Positions 8,855 to 14,912 of a DNA stretch of 51,780 nt are shown here, in pieces. The DNA is from Synergistaceae bacterium. GTDB taxonomy: Bacteria; Synergistota; Synergistia; Synergistales; Aminobacteriaceae. The position numbers were made by a program, and so were the translations under genes. The DNA lies in the NCBI GenBank assembly GCA_017470485.1, contig JAFUYQ010000027.1, positions 1-51,780 on the forward strand, written 5' to 3'. Numbering within the stretch: the stretch's first letter is position 1; each line of letters opens with the position of its first letter. Under the pieces are notes generated by a model, which was given only the letters and a program-made list of their open reading frames with translations, did no database searches and was not told where the DNA came from.

Positions 8855-9169
8855 CTAGATGTTTGCTTCAAGCCATGCGCGAAGCTCGTCAGCTCCCTGA
8901 AAGCCTACCTGCCTCGCCGTTACTTTACCTTCCTTCATGATAACGAGGTTCGGAATGCTCATTACCCTGAGTTTCTTAGCCAGTCCGGGATTCTCCTCAG
9001 CGTCAGCCTTGAAGAACTCGACTTTTCCGGCGAACTCCTCCGATAATTCCTCGACAATCGGCGCAATCATCTTGCACGGGCCGCACCATGTCGCCCAGAC
9101 ATCAAGAAGCGCAACTTTCGCGGCGTTAAGGGCTGAATCGTCGTCATTATTGATAACGTTTACTGCCAT
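8855..9169 (-). CDS. trxA: Thioredoxin
   Basis: A 104-residue cytoplasmic thioredoxin with the redox site WATWCGPCK near residue 27-35, KVEFFKADAEENPGLAKKLRV and the cis-proline loop MSIPNLVIMKEG. Normal family length. It lies 15 bases downstream of the peroxidase gene and is transcribed with it. Since thioredoxin is the usual reductant of cysteine-type GPx enzymes in bacteria, the two probably form a peroxide-detoxifying pair. The ATG has a GGAGGACGG site. Confidence 0.97.
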   Translation of the reverse strand: MAVNVINNDDDSALNAAKVALLDVWATWCGPCKMIAPIVEELSEEFAGKVEFFKADAEENPGLAKKLRVMSIPNLVIMKEGKVTARQVGFQGADELRAWLEANI

Positions 9170-9184
9170 GATGAATCCGTCCTC

Positions 9185-9733
9185 CTAGAGAAGCGATGCT
9201 GCGAACTTCTCGACATCGGCCATGTCAGCGGTAGGCTCGAAGCGTTTTACTACATCGCCGTTACGGTCAACGATGAATTTCGTGAAGTTCCATTTGATGT
9301 CAGGTTTCTTCGCGAAATCGGGGTCAGCTTTTCCGAGCATGTCTTCAAGAATCGGGGTGAGCTTGTGTCCCTTGTCGAAGCCCTCAAAACCTTTCCGGCT
9401 CTTTAAGAACGTGTAGAGCGGAAGTTCATTTGAGCCGTTGACTTCGGACTTCTTGAACTGGTCGTAAGTAGTGTTGAAGTGGAGCGCGCAGAACTCGTGA
9501 ATCTCATCGTCCGAACCGGGTGCCTGACCTCCGAACTGATTGCAGGGAATGTCAATGATTTCGAGTCCCTTGTCGTGGTACTTCCTGTACATTTCTTCGA
9601 GTTGCTCGTACTGGGGTGTAAATCCGCAGCCTGTAGCAGTATTGACGATGAGAAGGACTTTGCCTTTGAAGGCTGAGAGTTTTACCTCCTCGCCCTTAGG
9701 CGTGAATACCGAATAATCGTATACGTTGCTCAT
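9185..9733 (-). CDS. Glutathione peroxidase-family (probably thioredoxin-dependent) peroxidase
   Basis: A 182-residue GPx-fold enzyme with the peroxidatic cysteine in NTATGCGFTPQY (Cys, not selenocysteine), the resolving-cysteine region IIDIPCNQFGGQ and the WNFTKF motif with catalytic Trp and Asn. The reading frame stays open upstream and could give a 24-residue hydrophobic, signal-like leader. I choose the internal ATG at 9733 because GGAGGT lies nine bases before it, family members begin there (MSNVYDYS), and a promoter with a TATAAT box overlaps the upstream starts. It probably reduces H2O2 or lipid peroxides, protecting an anaerobe from oxygen exposure, with the adjacent trxA as partner. 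Confidence 0.92.
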   Translation of the reverse strand: MSNVYDYSVFTPKGEEVKLSAFKGKVLLIVNTATGCGFTPQYEQLEEMYRKYHDKGLEIIDIPCNQFGGQAPGSDDEIHEFCALHFNTTYDQFKKSEVNGSNELPLYTFLKSRKGFEGFDKGHKLTPILEDMLGKADPDFAKKPDIKWNFTKFIVDRNGDVVKRFEPTADMADVEKFAASLL

Positions 9734-9791
9734 TGCGTAAACCTCCGTTGCGAAAATGAATATTAACGTGATGATTGTGATGTTCTTTAAC

Positions 9792-9820
9792 ATTATACCT
9801 TGCACCGCCTAATATATGAA
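9792..9820 (-). promoter_or_regulatory. Promoter of the gpx-trxA pair
   Basis: Minus strand: TTCATA (9815-9820), 17 bases, TATAAT (9792-9797). The -35 box lies inside the last codons of queA. The start would fall near 9785, giving a leader of about 50 bases before the ATG at 9733. This supports the internal start. Confidence 0.7.
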
Positions 9821-10900
9821 CATTGCGTCGCCGAAAGAAAAAAATCTCCAGCCCTCTTCAGCCGCACCCTCGTAAATCTCGATGAGCCTCTCCAAAATTT
9901 CTTCTTCATGACCGAACGCCCCTGCTTTATTAGCGGCGAACGAGGACACGAGCATTATGAGCGAGCTTTGGGGAAGATGAAAATTCGTTATGAGAGCGTC
10001 AACAACTTTGAAACGATAGCCGGGATAAATGAACAGCCCTGTGTCTTTAACGCCGGATTTCACGAAGCCCTCAACGTCAGCAAATGACTCAAGCGTTCGG
10101 GCTGATGTTGTTCCCGAAGCGATAACACGTCCGCCGTTGAGCCTGCACTCGCGGATTAGTTCGGCTGTTTCGGGGGGAACTTCACAGTGTTCGGTGTGGA
10201 TTGAATGCTCTCTTATGTCCTGAGTTTTTACCGGCCTGAAAGTTCCCAAGCCTACATGAAGGGTAACATAGCCGATTTTAACGCCCATTGACTGAATTTT
10301 AGCGAGAAGTTCGGGCGTGAAGTGAAGACTTGCTGTCGGTGCTGCCGATGAACCGTCGTTGCGCGCGAAAACTGTCTGATACGATTCCTTCATGCTGTTG
10401 TCGCCGTGAATGTAAGGGGGCAGAGGGACATTTCCGGCCTCCTCAAGAAACTTCATGAAATCATCTCTCGACTCAAAATTGAATCTCAATGCCCTTATAC
10501 CCTCCGGCAAATCATCAGTAATGATTACTTCATGGCCGCTGAGAGTCAGCGTATCGCCCTTGTGAATCCTTCTTGCTGGTTTAACGAGTGCCTCCCAGTT
10601 CAGAAAATCAGCAGTCGTATTCCTGAGAAGCAGAAGCTCAAACTTTCCGCCAGTCTCGCGGAACCCCGTCAATCTCGCCGGTATTACTCTAGTGTCGTTG
10701 AGAACAAGAACATCACCGGCTCTGAAATATTCGGTGATGTCCCTGAAATGCCTTGAGGCTGTCGAATTTTCTTTGACGTTCCAGACGAGGAGGCGCGATG
10801 AATCTCTGGGGTCAGAAGGAGTCTGAGCTATGTTCTCCGGCGGAAGCTCATAGTCATATGATGAGAGGTCGTATAAATTTTCGTGTGATATTCTTTTCAC
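9809..10900 (-). CDS. queA: S-adenosylmethionine:tRNA ribosyltransferase-isomerase
   Basis: A 363-residue QueA, which transfers and rearranges the ribosyl part of AdoMet onto 7-aminomethyl-7-deazaguanine in tRNA to make epoxyqueuosine. Motifs: YDYELPPENIAQTP at the start, VLVLNDTRVIPARL near 70-83, TASLHFTPELL near 190, YVTLHVGLGTFRPV near 213-226 and TNFHLPQSSLIMLVSSF near 310. The frame is open 30 codons further upstream, but only the GTG at 10900 fits the family N-terminus. That GTG overlaps the spoIID stop as GTGA, with AAGGAAG upstream, indicating coupled translation. Confidence 0.96.
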   Translation of the reverse strand: MKRISHENLYDLSSYDYELPPENIAQTPSDPRDSSRLLVWNVKENSTASRHFRDITEYFRAGDVLVLNDTRVIPARLTGFRETGGKFELLLLRNTTADFLNWEALVKPARRIHKGDTLTLSGHEVIITDDLPEGIRALRFNFESRDDFMKFLEEAGNVPLPPYIHGDNSMKESYQTVFARNDGSSAAPTASLHFTPELLAKIQSMGVKIGYVTLHVGLGTFRPVKTQDIREHSIHTEHCEVPPETAELIRECRLNGGRVIASGTTSARTLESFADVEGFVKSGVKDTGLFIYPGYRFKVVDALITNFHLPQSSLIMLVSSFAANKAGAFGHEEEILERLIEIYEGAAEEGWRFFSFGDAMFIY

Positions 10901-12273
10901 TTTATCTTCCTTACCGATGTGCCGGGATAATAATGAGCGAGTATCTTCTCGGCGGTGTAACCCTGTTCGGCCATAGCCATTGCGCCCCATTGGGACATTC
11001 CTACGCCGTGTCCCCAGCCCCGTCCGTAGAAGATGAAATCGTCTCCGGCTCTCTCGATTGAATAACCGTATTTGCTTCTGGGCTTCTGAGAGACTGAAGT
11101 CTGTGATGATTTCCCTGATTTACCTGCCCTTCCGATTCCTGTCTGGTAATACTTCTTTCGTTTGTCGGGGTTCGCAAGCATGTCGATTAGTTCTGTGGCG
11201 GTGAAAACTCCTTCCGATGTCATTCTTGCGATTCCCTGTTCCTCCTCGAAAGTAAGTTCATTTCCCGAAGTCTGAGCCTTGCGTTGAGTAACAAGTCCGC
11301 TCGGCGTAGTTGTGTTTTCAACCTTAAACGCTCCGCCCGAAGGGGTAAACATTGTGCTTTTGATTGTACGGGGGTCAACTGCTGTTCGGAACTGGCTTGC
11401 CTTCATTGACTTCGAGCCGTTCGAGCCGATGAACGTCATCGTTACCGCCCTTCCGCCCTCATCGACCTCAGACACTTGGACTTCTGAGACTGTCCCGATG
11501 TCCGTGCCTGTAACTTTCTTGACGGCACTCTGGATTTTCTGGGCTGAGACTTTGGCATTCCATGACGAGACGGGCGACTTGTAGTTCACTATTTCGGGAA
11601 CGCCCGTGAGGTACGGGAGCTTCTGTCCCCAAACGTCCGCAATATCAGCCGTGTGTCCTCCGCTGTCAGAATGAAAATAAGTGATTGCTAACTCCTTCCC
11701 GTAGGTCAGAACCTCGCCCATAGTGCTTGCTACGGCCTGATTGGTTTTCGCTGTCTCAATTCCTGCGCCCTTGTAAACCTGATCCGCGTCCGTGTCTACA
11801 ACATCATAGCCCTTATCCGCTCTGTTCATGCTCTGTTTAAGGACGTAAGTTCTGGCACATATCGCCTGAGTCCTCAGTGCCTCATTGTGCCAGTTAGCAC
11901 CGACCTCAGCCGGCAATACTCCGCAAAGATAACTTTCAACATCAATGACGTTAAGAAGTCCTGCCCTCTGAGTAATCAGGAATGCGCCCCTGTAAGACCT
12001 CCCCTTGAACTGGAGCAGCCCTGCGCCTGAGATTCTAACGGGCATGAGGAACGAATTTCCCATTATGTTGACGTAGCTTCCTGACGCTGTAATCTGTGCG
12101 CTGTCGCCGAGATTAGCGAGTCTTCCTTCGGCATCGGTCATAGTTAGCATACCTTCAGTGATTCCGATTGAGTAGCTTCCTGAATTTGAGAGTCTTACAT
12201 AGACATCGCGCGCCTGAACTTCAAACGGCCATGAAAGAACTGCAATTATCAGGACAAAAATTTTACTTTTGAT
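10897..12273 (-). CDS. SpoIID/LytB-domain exported protein; probable ATC start
   Basis: A SpoIID-family protein of about 458 residues. In spore formers SpoIID is a lytic transglycosylase that cuts denuded peptidoglycan; in non-spore-formers related proteins act in envelope remodelling. Core motifs: NVIDVESYLCGVLPAEVG, then WHNEALRTQAICARTYVL with the conserved Glu and Arg, YFHSDSGGHTAD and, near the end, GWGHGVGMSQWGA. The frame after the ruvC TGA (12291-12289) holds no ATG, GTG or TTG until 12150, which lies past a perfect signal peptide. Counted from ATC (12273), the product begins with Lys-Ser-Lys, a long hydrophobic run and an A-x-A-like end (VQA). GGGGAG lies nine bases upstream of this ATC. 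CTG at 12252 is the only other near-cognate option, and it would spoil the n-region. Confidence 0.9.
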   Translation of the reverse strand: MKSKIFVLIIAVLSWPFEVQARDVYVRLSNSGSYSIGITEGMLTMTDAEGRLANLGDSAQITASGSYVNIMGNSFLMPVRISGAGLLQFKGRSYRGAFLITQRAGLLNVIDVESYLCGVLPAEVGANWHNEALRTQAICARTYVLKQSMNRADKGYDVVDTDADQVYKGAGIETAKTNQAVASTMGEVLTYGKELAITYFHSDSGGHTADIADVWGQKLPYLTGVPEIVNYKSPVSSWNAKVSAQKIQSAVKKVTGTDIGTVSEVQVSEVDEGGRAVTMTFIGSNGSKSMKASQFRTAVDPRTIKSTMFTPSGGAFKVENTTTPSGLVTQRKAQTSGNELTFEEEQGIARMTSEGVFTATELIDMLANPDKRKKYYQTGIGRAGKSGKSSQTSVSQKPRSKYGYSIERAGDDFIFYGRGWGHGVGMSQWGAMAMAEQGYTAEKILAHYYPGTSVRKIK

Positions 12274-12288
12274 TTTAACCGTCTCCCC

Positions 12289-12756
12289 TCAAAACGAAAG
12301 ACCCGCTACCGCTGCCGCTAAAGCATCAGCAGTATCATCGGGTCTGGGTATTTCATCAAGCGAAAGAATATCTTTAACTGTCGTCTGAACCGTGAGTTTG
12401 TCAGCCCGTCCGTTTCCGCAGATTGAGAGCTTTATGTGATTCGGAGCAGGTTCGACAACAGGTAAATTATTCTGTGCGGCTAAAAGCATTATTACCCCTC
12501 TAGCCTGATAAACGTACTCGGCTGTCGTAGTGTTGCGCCCGAAAAATAAACGTTCGACCGAAAGAAAATCAGGACTGCTTGAGGTAATTTTTTCCTGAAG
12601 GTCGGTGTAAATTTTCAGGAGTCTTTCCGTGAACGTCATTGAAGGGGCAGTCTCTATACAGCCGTAATTCAATGCTCTGAGGCCGGATTCCGATTCGCTT
12701 ACAGCTCCGTATCCCACACGTGCGAGGCCGGGATCTATCCCCAGACAAATCCTCAA
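12289..12756 (-). CDS. ruvC: Holliday junction endodeoxyribonuclease RuvC
   Basis: A 155-residue resolvase that cuts four-way junctions moved by RuvAB. The acidic metal-binding residues are visible: Asp in LGIDPGLARVGYG at the start, Glu in SVERLFFGRNT near 68, and the two Asp of PRPDDTADALAAA near 138-142. The start is TTG, immediately after the yebC TAA, with AGAGGA eight bases upstream. Order yebC-ruvC is common; ruvA and ruvB are not in this window. Confidence 0.97.
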   Translation of the reverse strand: MRICLGIDPGLARVGYGAVSESESGLRALNYGCIETAPSMTFTERLLKIYTDLQEKITSSSPDFLSVERLFFGRNTTTAEYVYQARGVIMLLAAQNNLPVVEPAPNHIKLSICGNGRADKLTVQTTVKDILSLDEIPRPDDTADALAAAVAGLSF

Positions 12757-13512
12757 TTAGTCGTCCTCTATCTGTGAAGCCACTTCGTCAGGTATCTCAA
12801 AGTTCGAGTAAACATTCTGAACGTCGTCATGTTCTTCGAGGGCATCAACAAGCCTTAAAACTTTTCTTGCCGACTCAGGGTCTGAAACCTCTACCGGCGT
12901 TTTCGCAATCATTGAGACTTCGGCATTATCGACAACATATTTTGCCTCCTCAAGAGCTTTCTGGAGAGTGTCGAGGTCTGACGGCTCGCAGTAAAGCGTA
13001 AAGCCCTCGTCATTAGCTTCCATGTCCGACATTCCCGAATCGAGTCCGAGAGTCATCAATTCATCTTCGTCAATGTTCTTGCCTTTAACCTCGATGACTC
13101 CTTTTCGGTCGAACATCCATGACACTGAACCTTCAGAACCCATCTGGCCACCGTTGCGGGCGAGCAATGCCCTGATTTCGGGGGTGGTTCTATTTCTGTT
13201 GTCGGTCATGACGTTGACGAGAACGGCGATACCTGACGGGCCGATGACCTCGTAGGTGAGTTCATCGTAAGTAATATCTCCGAGTTCGCCTGTACCGCGT
13301 TTGATGGCGCGTGTAATGTTGTCATTGGGAACGCTTACGGCCTTAGCGCGTTCGATGGCGGTTTTGAGGCGCATATTCATGGCCGGATCGCCGCCGCCGT
13401 CTTTAGCAGCGATGATGATAGCGCGGACTAATTTCTGGAAAAGATTACCGCGTTTTGCGTCCTGAGCAGCTTTCCTGTGTTTAATGTTTGCCCATTTTGA
13501 ATGTCCTGACAA
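12757..13512 (-). CDS. yebC: YebC/PmpR-family transcriptional/translational regulator
   Basis: A 251-residue YebC: SGHSKWANIKHRKAAQDAKRG at the start (family signature), then DNITRAIKRGTGE near 60 and GGQMGSEGSVSWMFDRKG near 125-142. Family members act as DNA-binding regulators, and recent work links YebC paralogues to translation of proline-rich stretches; which applies here is unknown. Full length. It lies 20 bases after nadE, and its stop abuts the ruvC start. Confidence 0.97.
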   Translation of the reverse strand: MSGHSKWANIKHRKAAQDAKRGNLFQKLVRAIIIAAKDGGGDPAMNMRLKTAIERAKAVSVPNDNITRAIKRGTGELGDITYDELTYEVIGPSGIAVLVNVMTDNRNRTTPEIRALLARNGGQMGSEGSVSWMFDRKGVIEVKGKNIDEDELMTLGLDSGMSDMEANDEGFTLYCEPSDLDTLQKALEEAKYVVDNAEVSMIAKTPVEVSDPESARKVLRLVDALEEHDDVQNVYSNFEIPDEVASQIEDD

Positions 13513-13532
13513 TTTTGTTTCCTCCTCTAAAA

Positions 13533-14246
13533 TTATGCTCTGAAGATTGGAATCGGCTTGCGTTTATGTTCACTGCGTCTCCGCATGACATCAATACGTT
13601 CTTTTGCCGAAGGGTCATTAATTTTTCCTGACGCTAAATATTCATCGAGAACGTCATACGTGAAACCCATATCGCCCTCATCGGTCTGACCGTCTACGAG
13701 TCCTGCGCTTGGAGCCTTAGTGATGATTTTTTCGGGAACGTTGAGTAGGCGAGCCATAGCCCTGATGTCGCGTTTGAGGAAGCTGGCGAGGGGCATTAAG
13801 TCCGAACCTGAGTCGCCGTATTTCGTGAAGTAGCCTGTCTCGTACTCTGAACGGTTGCTAGTTCCGCAGACGAGGAGATGATTTTCCTGACCGAGAGCGT
13901 AAAGAGTAACCATTCTGAGTCTGGCCTTCATGTTCGACTGAACGAGAGGACTCAATTCAACGCCTATAGTTACGCACATCTCATCGAATGCTCCCGAAAG
14001 GTCAACGCGCTTGAACCTTACATCAAGAGTCCCTGCGAGAAGTTCAGCGTCAGCCTCATCATCGGGATTGCTGTGGCAGGGCATTATGACACCCAAGACT
14101 CCGTCATGTCCTAATGCTTCACGGGCAAGCGCGGCGAGAACTGACGAGTCTATACCGCCCGAAAGACCAAGAATTATTCCTGATGCTCCTGCTTTGTTGA
14201 CTTCATCACACAGCCATTTTTCACACTGAATGATAGTATTACGCAA
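13533..14246 (-). CDS. nadE: Ammonia-dependent NAD+ synthetase
   Basis: A 237-residue NadE that amidates nicotinate adenine dinucleotide with ATP and ammonia. PP-loop LSGGIDSSVLAALA near residue 27-40; GTSNRSEYETGYFTKYGDSGSDLMPLASF is the substrate loop near 130-158 (family hallmark), and KAPSAGLVDGQTDEGDMG follows near 180. No nitrilase domain is fused, so it uses free ammonia, as expected for an amino-acid fermenter. The start is TTG after AAAGGAACTTTC. It is the first gene of a run continuing through yebC, ruvC, spoIID and queA. Confidence 0.96.
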   Translation of the reverse strand: MRNTIIQCEKWLCDEVNKAGASGIILGLSGGIDSSVLAALAREALGHDGVLGVIMPCHSNPDDEADAELLAGTLDVRFKRVDLSGAFDEMCVTIGVELSPLVQSNMKARLRMVTLYALGQENHLLVCGTSNRSEYETGYFTKYGDSGSDLMPLASFLKRDIRAMARLLNVPEKIITKAPSAGLVDGQTDEGDMGFTYDVLDEYLASGKINDPSAKERIDVMRRRSEHKRKPIPIFRA

Positions 14247-14398
14247 GTGAAAGTTCCTTTCCTCATGGATAAAATATTCTGTAATTATACACTGAGTTTT
14301 TCAGCTTGAAGATATGAATTAATGATTATGAAACGGGAAGCATAAAATCGAAACGAAAATTTAGTAAAAAATACCTACAACAAACAAAGGGGATATGT

Positions 14399-14590
14399 TA
14401 TAATTTCAGTCGATACGAAAAATAAAATTAGTAACGGCCAAATTGATTGGCTACCCCTTTGTTACTTTTGCTAATTATAGCATAACGGTACAGAGCTTAG
14501 ACATGAATAAAAAGGCCGTGCATTTTCGGCAATAACGGCAGATTTTTATAGCCGCTTATGCAAATACATTAAGATTAGGAGGTGAATATC
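14399..14590 (+). promoter_or_regulatory. Extended -10 promoter and long structured 5' leader
   Basis: This lies in the 344-base gap between nadE and the repeat peptide. TGTTATAAT (TATAAT at 14399-14404) is an extended -10 box, giving an RNA start near 14411 and a leader of about 180 bases. The leader can form AGTAAC/GTTACT (14430-14435 with 14461-14466) enclosing GCCAA-ATTGA-TTGGC (14437-14451), then GCTA/TAGC, GCCG/CGGC and further GC-rich pairs. A ten-codon ORF with no clear ribosome site begins at ATG 14503. No riboswitch class I know fits. The rest of the gap (14247-14398) is AT-rich, with nothing I can assign. Confidence 0.4.
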
Positions 14591-14857
14591 ATGAAGAAAA
14601 TCATTGCAGTTTTTTTACTGGCACTTTCGTTCTGCTCAACTATCGGGACAACATTATCTTTCGCGGCAAGCCACAGACCAGATATCCGCAGGCAAGAGGA
14701 GCAGCGTAGGCGTGAAGAACAGCGTAGGCGTGAGGAGCAGCGCAGACGTGAAGAACAGCGCAAACGCGAGGAACAGCGCAAACGCGAGGAACAGCGCAAA
14801 CGCGAGGAACAGCGCAGACGTGAGGCAGAACGAAGACATCATAACCGCAGATATTAG
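14591..14857 (+). CDS. Small secreted hexapeptide-repeat (Glu/Gln/Arg) protein
   Basis: An 88-residue protein with a clear signal peptide (MKKIIAVFLLALSF..., likely cleavage after SFA-A near residue 26), then a basic-acidic stretch built of seven EEQR[R/K]R hexads (residues 36-77) and a His/Arg-rich tail. The mature part should be a highly charged single helix or coiled coil of about 60 residues outside the cytoplasm. I choose ATG 14591 over an in-frame GTG at 14582 because AGGAGG ends eight bases before it. It has its own extended leader and terminator, so it is a monocistronic unit. No family is recognised; similar low-complexity peptides occur in Synergistota and other gut anaerobes without assigned function. 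Confidence 0.75.
   Translation: MKKIIAVFLLALSFCSTIGTTLSFAASHRPDIRRQEEQRRREEQRRREEQRRREEQRKREEQRKREEQRKREEQRRREAERRHHNRRY
14696..14839 (+). repeat. 18-bp tandem repeat encoding EEQR(R/K)R
   Basis: Eight consecutive 18-base units, the last degenerate, within the small secreted protein gene. Units alternate between two sub-types (arginine codons CGT/AGG versus lysine AAA at position five), and the three lysine units are nearly identical to one another. This suggests recent unit duplication by slippage. Confidence 0.9.
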
Positions 14858-14874
14858 CACTAGGAAATAATTTC

Positions 14875-14906
14875 CCCTCTGAGCCGGAAACTCAGAGGGA
14901 TTTTTT
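14875..14906 (+). terminator. Terminator after the repeat peptide (works both ways)
   Basis: CCCTCTGAG (14875-14883) pairs perfectly with CTCAGAGGG (14891-14899) and is followed by ATTTTTT. On the minus strand the same stem follows the metH stop, with an AT-rich tail, so it may end both converging transcripts. Confidence 0.88.
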
Positions 14907-14912
14907 ACGCAA

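Noticed and set aside
10901..10990. QueA beginning at 10990
   Set aside because: This lies inside spoIID; GTG 10900 is coupled to the spoIID stop and matches the family start.
14430..14470. Resemblance of the GTAAC...GTTAC stem to the terminators of holin-like type I toxin genes
   Set aside because: No short hydrophobic toxin ORF ends before it on either strand, so I list it only as part of the leader.
14696..14839. Regularly spaced repeats as a possible CRISPR array
   Set aside because: The 18-base units are contiguous with no spacers, and they encode protein in one frame with a signal peptide.
14575..14860. Long antisense ORFs rich in Cys-Ser-Arg and Leu-Ala-Phe repeats over the hexapeptide gene
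   Set aside because: They are the reverse readings of the 18-base coding repeat; they have no ribosome site, and the plus-strand gene has a signal peptide, promoter and terminator.
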